Counted from the stretch's first letter, positions 27,617 through 36,832 are shown. The stretch is DNA of 41,550 nucleotides from Lysobacterales bacterium (GCA_013001885.1 JABDLD010000020.1:1-41550); one strand, 5' to 3'. Made by a program: numbers and translations. The notes: a model not told the origin generated them from the sequence alone.

Positions 27617-28224
27617 GCAGAGGACACAAGAGACTAGAAAAAAACATCATTCTGATGTCGGTTTTCATCGTGATCGCGGTCAGTCTTGGCGGTTTAGTCG
27701 AGATTCTGCCGCTGATATTCCAGGATCAGGTCAGAGTCCCGTCGGAGGGGGTCAAGCCCTATCCGCCGTTGCAACTGGCCGGCCGGGATATTTACGTCAG
27801 AGAGGGTTGCTATAACTGTCATTCCCAGATGATTCGGCCGTTTCGAAGCGAAACCGAACGTTACGGTAAGTTCTCGGTCGCCGGCGAGTCGGTATATGAC
27901 CGTCCGTTTCAGTGGGGCTCAAAAAGGACCGGTCCTGACCTGGCGCGAGTGGGCGGCCGCTACAGTGACGACTGGCATCTCATTCACCTGATCAACCCGC
28001 GCGATGTCGTGCCGGAATCCAACATGCCCGGATACCCCTGGCTGATGGACAGTACGATTGATGGCGAATTGATTCAGCGCAAGCTGAGCGTTCTGCAAAC
28101 ACTGGGCGACCCGTACACCGATGAAGAGATCGCCGCGGCGGCGGACGCGGTCGAAGGCAGGACTGAAATGGAGGCGTTGATCGCCTACCTGCAGGGTCTC
28201 GGCCTGACGCGCAGCGGGCGCTGA
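27613..28224 (+). CDS. ccoO: cbb3-type cytochrome c oxidase subunit II (monoheme)
   Basis: Membrane-anchored cytochrome c subunit of 203 residues. One N-terminal helix (about 11-33) is followed by the heme c site CYNCH (66-70) and a Met ligand in [10 protein letters not shown]. It relays electrons from CcoP to CcoN. The start chosen is the ATG overlapping the ccoN stop (ATGA); a start at 27598 would add five residues. Confidence 0.96.
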   Translation: MSRGHKRLEKNIILMSVFIVIAVSLGGLVEILPLIFQDQVRVPSEGVKPYPPLQLAGRDIYVREGCYNCHSQMIRPFRSETERYGKFSVAGESVYDRPFQWGSKRTGPDLARVGGRYSDDWHLIHLINPRDVVPESNMPGYPWLMDSTIDGELIQRKLSVLQTLGDPYTDEEIAAAADAVEGRTEMEALIAYLQGLGLTRSGR

Positions 28225-28228
28225 GACA

Positions 28229-28426
28229 ATGATCGAATTTTTAGATTCAAACCTGATCAGAGGAGTGGTGCTTATCCTGATGATTGTCGCGTTCCTGGGT
28301 ATCTGGGGTTGGGCCTGGAGCCGGAACCGCAAGGAGACTTTTCATCAAGCCAGCATGCTGCCGCTCGAAGAAGACGATGGCCAGGTGCCACAAAACGACA
28401 GCACGAAAGAAAGGACCAAGGAGTAA
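28229..28426 (+). CDS. ccoQ: cbb3 oxidase small subunit CcoQ
   Basis: A 65-residue single-helix protein (helix about 9-30, WGWAWSRNRK at its end) with an acidic tail, placed between ccoO and ccoP as in other cbb3 operons. CcoQ stabilises the assembled complex in some species. The call rests on position, size and the WxWxxSRxRK-like boundary. Confidence 0.88.
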   Translation: MIEFLDSNLIRGVVLILMIVAFLGIWGWAWSRNRKETFHQASMLPLEEDDGQVPQNDSTKERTKE

Positions 28427-28429
28427 TCC

Positions 28430-29320
28430 ATGCTGAATTCATTCTGGAACTGGTTCGTAATCATCATCTCAGTCGCCAGCATCCTGGCCTGCTGGTGGTT
28501 GTTGCATTGGACCAAGGGCGTCTCGGACCGGTCCGGCGACGAAGCCGGCTCCACAGGCCACGTGTGGGATGACAATATTACGGAGCTCAATACACCGCTG
28601 CCTCGCTGGTGGCTGCACCTGTTCAACATCACCATAGTATTCGCTCTGGTTTACCTGGCCATCTTTCCCGGGCTGGGTAATTTTGGCGGATTCCTTGGGT
28701 GGACTCAGGTTGGCCAGTACGAGGAAGAGGTCGCCCGTGCCACTACCGCGCAGGAAGCTATATTTTCCCGCTTCCGCGACATGGATGCCGCTGCGCTGAT
28801 GGCGGACCAGGAAGCGCGCGCGACTGGCGGACGGCTGTTTGGCAACAATTGCGCCATGTGTCACGGCTCAGACGGACGCGGCGCCAAGAGTTTCCCCAAC
28901 CTGGCAGACAATGACTGGCAATGGGGCGGCTCGTTCGAGCAAATCCTTTCAACGCTGGAATACGGGCGCCAGGCGGCGATGCCTCCGCTGGCAGCCGTGC
29001 TGGGTGAGCAGGGTGTGCCGGAAGTGGTGGCTTACGTGCAGCAGCTTTCAGGCCAGAAAGCGGACGCCGAGATGGCGGCGGCCGGCCAGGCGCGCTTCCA
29101 GATGGTTTGCATGGCTTGCCACGGCATGGACGGCAAAGGAAACCAGGCGTTGGGCGCCCCCAACCTGACGGACGATATCTGGCTGTACAGCAGCGCCCCG
29201 TCTGATATTGAATACGGGATCCGCAATGGCCGCAACGGCAAGATGCCGGCGTTTGGCAACACGCTCAGCGAAGATCACCGGCGGCTGCTCGCAGCCTACG
29301 TGATGGGGCTTTCAAATTAG
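28430..29320 (+). CDS. ccoP: cbb3-type cytochrome c oxidase subunit III (diheme)
   Basis: Diheme cytochrome c subunit, 296 residues, that accepts electrons from soluble carriers. Two N-terminal helices (about 7-27 and 62-82) precede two cytochrome domains with CAMCH (141-145) and CMACH (227-231). The two-helix form is usual in gammaproteobacteria. It could take electrons from cytochrome c or from the HiPIP encoded upstream, the latter by inference. The following membrane-protein frame begins at its stop codon. Confidence 0.96.
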   Translation: MLNSFWNWFVIIISVASILACWWLLHWTKGVSDRSGDEAGSTGHVWDDNITELNTPLPRWWLHLFNITIVFALVYLAIFPGLGNFGGFLGWTQVGQYEEEVARATTAQEAIFSRFRDMDAAALMADQEARATGGRLFGNNCAMCHGSDGRGAKSFPNLADNDWQWGGSFEQILSTLEYGRQAAMPPLAAVLGEQGVPEVVAYVQQLSGQKADAEMAAAGQARFQMVCMACHGMDGKGNQALGAPNLTDDIWLYSSAPSDIEYGIRNGRNGKMPAFGNTLSEDHRRLLAAYVMGLSN

Positions 29321-29675
29321 CAAGAGACGCGAAATACCCGGCCGCTGGAGCCGGCGAAAACGTGACATTGGCACCGTTGTCTGGATTTCTTTCCTGGCGG
29401 CCTGTGTCGGCACGTTCGTGATATTTGCCGTGATGGATGTCAATGCCCTCAACGACGCCTGGGTATTGCCCTGGGAGATGGGCAGCCGCCTGGCCTACAG
29501 CCTCGGATTCCTGTTTCTGTTCATTGTCAGCCTGATCGCGAGCGGTATGACGGTGTTCATGATACGGACCGGACCGCGGCGCGGTCACGCACGAGGCAAA
29601 GGCCGTAGCCGTCCGCCGGAAATTCGCTCGCCGGAGGAAGAGAATCCGGATTTGGATCTTGGAGACTGGAAGTGA
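29316..29675 (+). CDS. Small two-helix membrane protein between ccoP and ccoG, start uncertain
   Basis: The frame is open from 29304 to the stop at 29673-29675. It encodes a basic N-terminus (KRREIPGRWSRRKRD), a hydrophobic helix (GTVVWISFLAACVGTFVIF), a loop with NDAWVLPWEMGSR, a second helix (SLGFLFLFIVSLIASG) and a charged Pro/Arg/Glu tail. The first canonical start, GTG at 29418, falls inside the first helix and would destroy it. ATT at 29316 overlaps the ccoP stop by 1 bp and has GGGG a few bases upstream, so a rare ATT start is my preferred model (119 residues). A start by coupling, or a sequence error, is possible. The function is unknown; position suggests oxidase assembly. Confidence 0.55.
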   Translation: MSKRREIPGRWSRRKRDIGTVVWISFLAACVGTFVIFAVMDVNALNDAWVLPWEMGSRLAYSLGFLFLFIVSLIASGMTVFMIRTGPRRGHARGKGRSRPPEIRSPEEENPDLDLGDWK

Positions 29676-31075
29676 TTAAAAAATCGGCCCCCGGTCAGCC
29701 AGAGACCGGGGAGACGCTTTACCGTAAAGAACCTAAAATCTATCCCCGACAGGTCACGGGCAGATTCGCCCGGTTGAGGGTGATAGCCGTCTGGTTGTTG
29801 CTGGGCCTTTTCTATCTGCTGCCCTGGATTCAGATCAACGGCAAACAGTCGATCCTGTTCGATCTGCCCGCCCGCAAATTTTACATCTTTGGACTGACCT
29901 TCTGGCCGCAGGACTTTGTCTATTTAGCCCTGCTGATGATCACCGCCGGGCTGTCGCTGTTTTTCTTCACCGCATTGGCGGGGCGGCTTTGGTGCGGCTT
30001 CGCCTGCCCGCAAACGGTTTGGACGGAAGTGTTCGTCTGGATCGAGCGCTGGATCGAAGGCGACCGGCAAAAACAGATCAAGCTGGACAAATCCCCATGG
30101 AACCGCGAAAAAATTCTGAGAAAGTCGGCCAAGCAGGCCTTGTGGATCCTGTTTGCCGCCTGGACCGGTTTCACCTTTGTCGGTTTCTTTTCCCCCATCA
30201 GGGAATTGGGCATCCATATCCTGAATTTCTCACTCGGTCCCTGGGAAACGTTCTGGACAATATTCTACGGATTCGCGACTTACGGTAACGCCGGTTTTCT
30301 GCGGGAGCAGGTGTGCAAGTATATGTGTCCTTACGCGCGATTCCAGAGCGCGATGTTCGACAAGGACACGCTGATCATCTCCTACGATGAGGAACGCGGC
30401 GAACCGCGCGGCGGCCGCCGCAAGAAGGACGACCCCGCCGAAAAGGGGTTGGGCGACTGCATCAACTGCACGCTTTGTGTGCAGGTATGCCCGACCGGTA
30501 TCGATATCCGGGACGGGCTGCAATACGAATGCATCGCCTGCGCCGCCTGTATCGACGTCTGCGACCAGGTCATGGACAAAATGGACTATCCGAGGGGGCT
30601 TGTCCGGTATACCACCGAGCACGCGATGAAGCACAAGCAGGGGCATGTCCTGCGTCCTCGAATCATCGTTTACGGATTGCTGCTGCTGGCCATTTTAAGC
30701 GGCACGCTGTGGGGCATGACGCACCGCGTTCCGCTACGGGCCGACATGATTCGGGACCGTAACGCGCTGTACCGTGAATTGCCCGGCGATCTGATCGAAA
30801 ACGTATATACTCTGAAGATCACCAACATGGACGACGAACCGCACCGGTATGACATTGAAGTCGTGAACAACGATGCCGTTGAAATCGACATGTCGAGACC
30901 GCTGTCTCTTCAGGCAGAAGAAGTCCAGGGTATCTCGGTCCGGCTCAGGATTCCCAAATCCGCCGGGCAGGGAGTGCAGGACCTGAAAATCCAGATCCAG
31001 GCCCAGGATAACCCGGAGATTAGAACGCTGGTTGAAGCCAAGGCGCTGCTGCCGGTTCAATTTGGAAACCCGTGA
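29672..31075 (+). CDS. ccoG: Cytochrome c oxidase accessory protein CcoG (RdxA/FixG)
   Basis: Polyferredoxin-like membrane protein, 467 residues, needed for copper delivery to cbb3 oxidase, probably by reducing Cu(II) for CcoI. Visible are several membrane helices in the first 220 residues, the motifs CGFACPQTVW and CKYMCPYARFQ, and two ferredoxin-type clusters in CINCTLCVQVCPTG and CIACAACIDVCD. A C-terminal immunoglobulin-like periplasmic domain follows (about 345-467). GTG start in a GTGA overlap with the previous gene. Confidence 0.95.
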   Translation: MIKKSAPGQPETGETLYRKEPKIYPRQVTGRFARLRVIAVWLLLGLFYLLPWIQINGKQSILFDLPARKFYIFGLTFWPQDFVYLALLMITAGLSLFFFTALAGRLWCGFACPQTVWTEVFVWIERWIEGDRQKQIKLDKSPWNREKILRKSAKQALWILFAAWTGFTFVGFFSPIRELGIHILNFSLGPWETFWTIFYGFATYGNAGFLREQVCKYMCPYARFQSAMFDKDTLIISYDEERGEPRGGRRKKDDPAEKGLGDCINCTLCVQVCPTGIDIRDGLQYECIACAACIDVCDQVMDKMDYPRGLVRYTTEHAMKHKQGHVLRPRIIVYGLLLLAILSGTLWGMTHRVPLRADMIRDRNALYRELPGDLIENVYTLKITNMDDEPHRYDIEVVNNDAVEIDMSRPLSLQAEEVQGISVRLRIPKSAGQGVQDLKIQIQAQDNPEIRTLVEAKALLPVQFGNP

Positions 31076-31344
31076 TGAACAATGACCGCGAAGACATGAA
31101 TGTTGAACCTGTGCTGAAGCCCTGGTACCGCGAGCCCTGGCCCTGGGTTGCAATTGGTATTCCCGCCGCTGCTGTCATCATGGGCCTGACTACGCTGTAC
31201 CTCGCGCTCGCGAATCCTGACTACCTGGTTGTAGACGAAACAAAATACAACGTGATCAAGTCGGAAATGAGAGCTCAAAGCCCTTCCGGCAGCGAACAGC
31301 CTGAGCAGGAAGGTTCGCAGGATCAGGAAGATGGAGACCACTGA
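31075..31344 (+). CDS. ccoH: CcoH/FixH-like oxidase assembly protein, short form
   Basis: An 89-residue protein with one membrane helix (about 24-46, VAIGIPAAAVIMGLTTLYLA) after the conserved WYREPWPW, then PDYLVVDETKYN and an acidic Gln/Glu/Asp tail. FixH/CcoH proteins are usually about 150-170 residues with a periplasmic Ig-like domain, which is missing here. The first ATG overlaps the ccoG stop by 1 bp (TGATG); GTG at 31072 is an alternative. It overlaps ccoI by 14 bp. The call depends on the ccoG-H-I-S order. Confidence 0.8.
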   Translation: MNNDREDMNVEPVLKPWYREPWPWVAIGIPAAAVIMGLTTLYLALANPDYLVVDETKYNVIKSEMRAQSPSGSEQPEQEGSQDQEDGDH

Positions 31345-33790
31345 AAACGCCTGTTTTCATTGCGGCGAGCCAATCCCCGAAAACACACTGCTTTTTGTCC
31401 TCCGAGACGGACAGAAAAAACCGGTGTGCTGTGCCGGCTGCCAGGCGGTTGCGGAACTTATTTTCAGCTCCGGCCTGGGCCGCTACTACCAGTTCAGGCA
31501 GGACCTGGGGCGCAAGGCCGAGCAGGATCTCCGGCGGGAACTCGAGGCATGGCAGGGTTGCGACGACCGTGAATCGCTGTGGGGCGCTGAACTTGCTGAG
31601 GGGCGGCGTGACCTGTTGCTGCAGACTGAAGGAATCCGCTGCGCGGCCTGCGCCTGGTTGATTCGCAGTCACCTTGAAAACGCCGCAGGCGTTCATTCCG
31701 TGCAGGTCGACACTGCGACAGGGTATACGCGGATTATCTGGAGCCCCGCGCTCAGCAGGCTGAGCCGATTGGCTGCTTCCCTGATGGAGTTGGGTTACAA
31801 GCCGCATCTTCCGTTGGCGAGCGCAGAAGAGCAGGGCAGGCAGCAAGAGCGGCGCGATTCCATGAAACGGCTGGGAGTAGCCGGCCTGGGGATGATGCAG
31901 GTCATGATGTACGCCGTAGGACTGTATGCCGGTGATGCCTTTGGGATCGCGGCGGCGGAACGCAGTTTTCTCGAATGGGTCAGCCTGATGGTGACGCTGC
32001 CGGTGTTGCTCTATTCCGGACGAATTTTTTTCCACGGAGCCTGGCGTAGTATCCGTGCAGGCCGTCCGGGCATGGATGTGCCGGTGGCGTTGGCGATCAG
32101 CCTGGCTTTTGTCGCCAGTTGTTACAATTTTTTCACCGGCCGCGGAGAGGTTTGGTTTGATTCGGTCGTGATGTTCATCTTCTTCCTCTCACTTGGCCGG
32201 CACATCGAGATGATGCTGAGACATCGCAACCTCCAGGCGGGTACGGCCCTGGCCCGGCTGCTTCCCGAGTGGGCTGAACGAATCACCGGCCAGGGCATGG
32301 AGCGTGTGCCCTCCAGCGACCTCGTGCAGGGCGACCGCGTGCTGGTTCGCGTGGGCGAGAGTTTTCCCGCCGATGGCGCGCTCGCGCTCGGCTCGACCGA
32401 GGTTGACGAGGCCCTGTTGACCGGTGAGTCACGGGCAATTGAACGGCATGCGGGTGACGCGGTTATCGCCGGAACAATCAACCTTTCTCAGCCGGTTGAA
32501 GTGGAAGTGACCGCAAGCGGCGACGAAACCACGGTTTCCGCGCTGGGCCGGCTGTTGTTGTTGGCGCAGTCCAGGCGGCCGTCCAGCAGTGCCATTCCCC
32601 AGTGGCTGGTTCCTGTGTTCATCGTTTCTGTGTTGGTCATTGCCGGACTGACCTGGCTTGGCTGGCAAACCGTCGATCCCGACCGCGGCTTCTCCGCCAT
32701 GCTCTCGGTGCTGGTGGCCAGTTGTCCCTGCGCGCTTTCCCTGGCACTGCCGGTTGTTTACGCTGCCGCCAGCCATCGCTTGCTGGATGAAGGCATCCTG
32801 CTCACTCGCGGCGACGCGCTGGATGCCCTGACCCGGATAGATACCGTTGTTTTTGATAAAACCGGAACGCTGACACGCGGCACACCCGAAATCACCTCGA
32901 TCGAAATGAACCCGGAACGGGCGACCGTTAGTGAAGACGAAGCGCTTGAAATAGCGGCGGCGCTGGAGGCTTCATCTGCCCATCCGATTGCCCGGGCCTT
33001 CAGAGAGACTGCAGATGCAGCCGGCGCGAGAGAAAATACCCGGGTTTCAGACTTGAAGGTTCACGCGGCCAGCGGTGTCGAGGGGCGAATTCGGGGAATG
33101 ACCTGGAAAATAGGCAAGGCAGATTTTGCTTGTTCTGAGGGCCGGGGCATGCACGACGACAGTATCTGGCTGTCCGATGAGTCAGGCTGGGTAGCGAGAT
33201 TTGGCCTGCAGGATGCTCTGCGGCAGGGCGCCGGGAACATCGTGGAACAGTTGCGCAGTGATCATCTCGCGATGGCGATTCTCTCCGGTGACAGCAAGGA
33301 GGCAGTTGAGCAAGTGGCTGCGCGCTTGCAGATCACCGACTACCAGGCGCGCCAGACGCCGCAGATGAAGCTGGAGAAGCTAGCGGCCTTGCGCAGCGGC
33401 GGCCAGCGTGTGCTGATGATTGGGGACGGGGTCAACGATGCCCCGGTTCTGGCCGCCGCCGACGTTTCGATGACGGTGAAGGGTGGGGCAGAGCTGGCCA
33501 ACAGCGCAGCAGACCTGATCCTGACGTCCGATTCGCTTGACCTGGTCAGCAAGGCGATGGAAACGGCACGCCGAACCCGGCAACTGGTTCGCCAGAACCT
33601 GACCTGGGCGGTGGTCTACAACGTTTCGGTAATGCCGCTGGCGGTGTCCGGTGCGCTCAAACCCTGGATGGCCGCGCTGGGAATGTCGCTGAGTTCACTG
33701 CTGGTGGTGGCCAATGCGTCGCGCCTGGTGCGGCGCGGGCAGGGGGAGCGCCACACCGATCAACAACAGGCCCTGGAGGCTGAATCCTGA
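31331..33790 (+). CDS. ccoI: Copper-exporting P1B-type ATPase CcoI/FixI
   Basis: Pumps Cu(I) out of the cytoplasm for the CuB centre of cbb3 oxidase. The 819 residues include an N-terminal Cys-rich metal-binding segment (C8, C11, C33, C34, C37), a heavy-metal domain with CAAC (104-107), eight membrane helices with SCPCALSLALP as the ion path, the phosphorylation motif DKTGTLTRG, and GDGVNDAP in the hinge. The extra N-terminal zinc-finger-like part distinguishes CcoI/FixI from general CopA pumps, as does its place between ccoH and ccoS. Confidence 0.95.
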   Translation: METTENACFHCGEPIPENTLLFVLRDGQKKPVCCAGCQAVAELIFSSGLGRYYQFRQDLGRKAEQDLRRELEAWQGCDDRESLWGAELAEGRRDLLLQTEGIRCAACAWLIRSHLENAAGVHSVQVDTATGYTRIIWSPALSRLSRLAASLMELGYKPHLPLASAEEQGRQQERRDSMKRLGVAGLGMMQVMMYAVGLYAGDAFGIAAAERSFLEWVSLMVTLPVLLYSGRIFFHGAWRSIRAGRPGMDVPVALAISLAFVASCYNFFTGRGEVWFDSVVMFIFFLSLGRHIEMMLRHRNLQAGTALARLLPEWAERITGQGMERVPSSDLVQGDRVLVRVGESFPADGALALGSTEVDEALLTGESRAIERHAGDAVIAGTINLSQPVEVEVTASGDETTVSALGRLLLLAQSRRPSSSAIPQWLVPVFIVSVLVIAGLTWLGWQTVDPDRGFSAMLSVLVASCPCALSLALPVVYAAASHRLLDEGILLTRGDALDALTRIDTVVFDKTGTLTRGTPEITSIEMNPERATVSEDEALEIAAALEASSAHPIARAFRETADAAGARENTRVSDLKVHAASGVEGRIRGMTWKIGKADFACSEGRGMHDDSIWLSDESGWVARFGLQDALRQGAGNIVEQLRSDHLAMAILSGDSKEAVEQVAARLQITDYQARQTPQMKLEKLAALRSGGQRVLMIGDGVNDAPVLAAADVSMTVKGGAELANSAADLILTSDSLDLVSKAMETARRTRQLVRQNLTWAVVYNVSVMPLAVSGALKPWMAALGMSLSSLLVVANASRLVRRGQGERHTDQQQALEAES

Positions 33791-33990
33791 TGAATATGCT
33801 TTACGTGTTGATACCGCTTGCCCTGATGCTGCTTGCCGTGGCGGTGTGGGCCCTGGTTTGGGCCATTCGCTCCGGCCAGTTCGATGACCTTGAATCTCAC
33901 GGCTGGAGCGTGGTGCTCGATGATGACCAGAAGCCGCCGCCCGAAAGGGACGAGGATGAGAGTGAGAAAAAAGAGGACACAAAGCCATGA
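33790..33990 (+). CDS. ccoS: cbb3 oxidase maturation protein CcoS
   Basis: A 66-residue protein with one N-terminal helix (about 4-25) and the family hallmark WAIRSGQFDDLESHG, required for cofactor insertion into cbb3 oxidase. It overlaps ccoI by one base (TGATG) and the next gene by 4 bp. The charged tail is longer than the minimum CcoS. Confidence 0.94.
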   Translation: MNMLYVLIPLALMLLAVAVWALVWAIRSGQFDDLESHGWSVVLDDDQKPPPERDEDESEKKEDTKP

Positions 33991-34694
33991 ACCCGGAGAT
34001 GGGCTGGATCGATCCGGCCGTGCTGAGCACGGCTTTCCTGGCCGGGCTGCTGGGCAGCGGGCACTGTTTCGGCATGTGCGGCGGAATCGCCGCCGGCCTG
34101 GGCGCGATGTCCGGAAATCGTGCCGTTGTGCCGGCGCTGCAGTTCAACCTGGCGCGGTTGGTCAGCTATGCAGTGCTCGGCCTGGTTGCCGCCACCGTGC
34201 TCAGCGGCGTGACCGGGTTGGTTCCTGTGGGGCGCTGGCTGCGCGTGCTGACGGCCGTCATGATCCTTTTGATTGGATTGAAATTTCTGTTCAATTTCCG
34301 CGGCGTGGAGTTCATCGAGCGCGGAGGGGCGGGGCTGTGGAAGAAAATCATGCCGGTCGCGATGAAAGCAGGAAGCCGGCAGGACGCATTCGGCCGATTG
34401 GTGCTTGGCCTCTGTTGGGGCTTCATTCCCTGCGGTTTGGTATACAGCGTGTTAATGACTGCGGCTTCCACGGCAAATCCGGTCAGCGGAGCGTTAACGA
34501 TGCTGACTTTCGGGGCCGGAACCTTGCCCTCTATGCTGGGCCTGACGGTGGCCGCCCCGGCGCTGTCTTCTTTCCTCGAAGACCGGACGGTGAGGCGCCT
34601 GATCGGTTTCGCACTGGTGGTGCTGGCCATATGGACGCTGATCATGATGTGGGGCGCCATGGCGCAGGGACAGATGGGGCATACCCACCATTGA
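33987..34694 (+). CDS. TauE/SafE-like (DsbD_2 type) membrane protein of the cbb3 cluster
   Basis: Polytopic membrane protein of 235 residues with about six helices. It starts with the conserved GSGHCFGMCGGIAAGL (H26, C27 and C31) and has GLCWGFIPCGLVYS in the second half; both stretches are typical of the family often annotated sulfite exporter TauE/SafE or cytochrome biogenesis protein next to ccoS. It overlaps ccoS by 4 bp (ATGA), so it is probably the last gene of the oxidase operon. The Cys/His pairs suggest thiol or copper handling for assembly, by inference; sulfite export is not supported by context. Confidence 0.82.
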   Translation: MNPEMGWIDPAVLSTAFLAGLLGSGHCFGMCGGIAAGLGAMSGNRAVVPALQFNLARLVSYAVLGLVAATVLSGVTGLVPVGRWLRVLTAVMILLIGLKFLFNFRGVEFIERGGAGLWKKIMPVAMKAGSRQDAFGRLVLGLCWGFIPCGLVYSVLMTAASTANPVSGALTMLTFGAGTLPSMLGLTVAAPALSSFLEDRTVRRLIGFALVVLAIWTLIMMWGAMAQGQMGHTHH

Positions 34695-34738
34695 AAAATC
34701 AGGTAGAATTTGCCTTGCCTACAATGCCTGGAACTCCC

Positions 34739-35578
34739 ATGAAAAGACAGATTCAGATCGCAATGTATACGCTGTCCCTGCTGTTGGCGTCTTCCAGCCT
34801 GGCGGCCCAGGATTATGCTTACCATCCGGAACTCTCGGATTCATTCACGGTAAACCTCGGCTGGATGCGGTCAAAAAATTCTTTCCGCGCGGAGGCCGAT
34901 CTTGGGGATGACCTTGACGATCTTATCGACTTTGGTGACGTGCTTGGCGTCGACGGGCACAGCACTTTTTTCAACGGTCAGTTGAAGTGGAAATTTGGCA
35001 CCGAGCGTAAATGGTCGCTTGCGGGACAGTATTTCAGTAACAGTGCAACAGGCCGGGTCGAGTTGGACAGGGACGTCGAGTGGGACGGGAATACGTTCCG
35101 TAAGGGAACGTTTGTTGAATCCGGGGTCAAGATACGCGTGGCCCGGCTGTTTTTGGGGCGCAGTTTTTTCAAAAACGACCGGAATGACTTTGGCCTGGGC
35201 GTGGGCCTGCACGACCTCAAACTGGATCTCTATATTGAGGGTGAGATTAAGCTGAACGATGATACGACCGGCGTGAGGCGCTACCCAGTCGGAGCCAGCC
35301 AGGTCCTTCCCAACATCGGTGCGTGGTACAATTTTTCACCCGCCAAAAAATGGCTCATCCATGGCCGGGTCGATTGGATAAGCGCCAGCATCGGCGATTA
35401 TAACGGACACATGTGGAACGCCAATGCGGGAATCAATTACCAGGCATTCCGCCATGTTGGCTTCGACCTCTCCTGGCAATACTTCAACCTGAACGCCAAT
35501 GTCGATAGCGACGACTGGAATGGCGGCGTAGATTTGCAGTACAGCGGCCCGGTTATAGCGATAACGGGGAACTGGTAG
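34739..35578 (+). CDS. Predicted outer-membrane beta-barrel protein, function unknown
   Basis: Secreted protein of 279 residues. A Sec signal peptide (about 1-23, hydrophobic core TLSLLLASSSLAA) is followed by alternating polar and hydrophobic strands rich in aromatic residues and Gly, and the chain ends with Trp, as many barrel proteins do. About 10 strands can be guessed. No family is recognised. An ATG at 34724 would add five residues. The gene lies 44 bp after the TauE-like gene and may or may not belong to that operon. Confidence 0.7.
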   Translation: MKRQIQIAMYTLSLLLASSSLAAQDYAYHPELSDSFTVNLGWMRSKNSFRAEADLGDDLDDLIDFGDVLGVDGHSTFFNGQLKWKFGTERKWSLAGQYFSNSATGRVELDRDVEWDGNTFRKGTFVESGVKIRVARLFLGRSFFKNDRNDFGLGVGLHDLKLDLYIEGEIKLNDDTTGVRRYPVGASQVLPNIGAWYNFSPAKKWLIHGRVDWISASIGDYNGHMWNANAGINYQAFRHVGFDLSWQYFNLNANVDSDDWNGGVDLQYSGPVIAITGNW

Positions 35579-35608
35579 CCCGAATCCGGCACGCCGGCGC
35601 TGGTCCAG

Positions 35609-36799
35609 GTGAAACATTTGCCCGGAACCGTATGGCGTTTGACTATCGCCTATTCACTGATGATGGCAGGCACCTCGATGATGGTGCTGTTGGCCGGCAT
35701 TATCGGCACGGAGTTCGCGCCATCTGCTGACCTGGCTACGTTGCCTATCGCGCTGGTCGTGGTCGGAGTGGCCGCATCGACACTGCCCACCGGCAAGTTT
35801 TTACACCGATTTGGGCGCCGGCGCGTGTTTATTACCTACGGCTTTTTGGCTATCGCGGCCGCCCTGGCGGCTATGCAAAGCCTGCGCTCCGGCACGTTCA
35901 CCGGTTTCTGTATCGCCGCGTTGATGATGGGTTGGGCCGGTGCCGCCGGGCACCAGTACCGGTTTGCCGCTCTCGAGGCCGTACCGGCTGAAAACGCGCC
36001 AAAGGCGACTTCATTCCTGTTGTTGGGCGGTATTCTGGCCGCTTTCATCGGGCCGGAACTGGCGGTCAGGGGCAGGGCGCTTCTCGATACTGAATACGCG
36101 GGATCATTCCTGTTGCTGACGTTCAGTTATCTTTCCGGCCTGGTCATCATCAGCTTTTACCGGGATGCTGAACCGTCGCACTCGGATCACCTCGGCAGCG
36201 GGCGTCCTCTGGTGGAAATTCTGAGATCGCCCGCCGTCATTCTCGCTATCTGTGCAGCGGCCCTGGGCTACGGAATCATGAGTTTCCTGATGACCGCGAC
36301 GCCCATCAGTATGCATACCCATGCGGGGCATAGCCTGGAATCGACCAAGTTTGTGATCCAGTCCCATATTGCCGCAATGTATCTGCCTTCTCTCGTTTTC
36401 GCCTGGATGTACAACAGGCTCGGTCTACGTGGAATGCTCTGGCTGGGTGTTGGGGCTTATGTTGTTTGCCTTGTGATCGCGGCATGGAACACCGAGTTCC
36501 TGAATTACTGGCTGGCGTTGATCTTGCTCGGTATCGGCTGGAATTTCCTGTTTCTCAGTGGGACCAACCTGTTGCCGTTCGGGTACCGCCGGGAAGAAAG
36601 ATTCCGGGTTCAGTCGGTCAATGATTTTCTGGTTTTCTCGGTCCAGGCGCTGGCATCGCTGAGCTCAGGCTGGTTTCTTTTTCACTGGCAATGGGCCGGT
36701 GTGCTGGCGGCCTGCATTCCGCTATTGATTGGATTCTCAATTGTCCTGCTGCTGCGCGGAAATGCGGCGCTGCGGGTAGAAGTATCTCGCTCATCGTGA
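35609..36799 (+). CDS. Major facilitator superfamily transporter
   Basis: Inner-membrane protein of 396 residues with about 12 helices. The MFS loop 2-3 signature appears as GKFLHRFGRRRVFITYG (about 53-70), and a less conserved copy, YNRLGLRGMLWLG, appears in the second half. The substrate cannot be told. GTG start at 35609, 30 bp after the barrel gene. The central loop (about 190-205) contains several His (EPSHSDHLGSG), and a later segment reads SMHTHAGHSLE, both unusual for MFS pores. Confidence 0.85.
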   Translation: MKHLPGTVWRLTIAYSLMMAGTSMMVLLAGIIGTEFAPSADLATLPIALVVVGVAASTLPTGKFLHRFGRRRVFITYGFLAIAAALAAMQSLRSGTFTGFCIAALMMGWAGAAGHQYRFAALEAVPAENAPKATSFLLLGGILAAFIGPELAVRGRALLDTEYAGSFLLLTFSYLSGLVIISFYRDAEPSHSDHLGSGRPLVEILRSPAVILAICAAALGYGIMSFLMTATPISMHTHAGHSLESTKFVIQSHIAAMYLPSLVFAWMYNRLGLRGMLWLGVGAYVVCLVIAAWNTEFLNYWLALILLGIGWNFLFLSGTNLLPFGYRREERFRVQSVNDFLVFSVQALASLSSGWFLFHWQWAGVLAACIPLLIGFSIVLLLRGNAALRVEVSRSS

Positions 36800-36832
36800 T
36801 TGAATGGAGGCAGGGCTGAAAAGGTTTCCCGG

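Noticed and set aside
33833-35578. A 581-codon plus-strand frame suggesting a fusion protein
   Set aside because: The first 302 codons run out of frame through ccoS and the TauE-like gene. Only the part from 34739 has a signal peptide and sensible composition.
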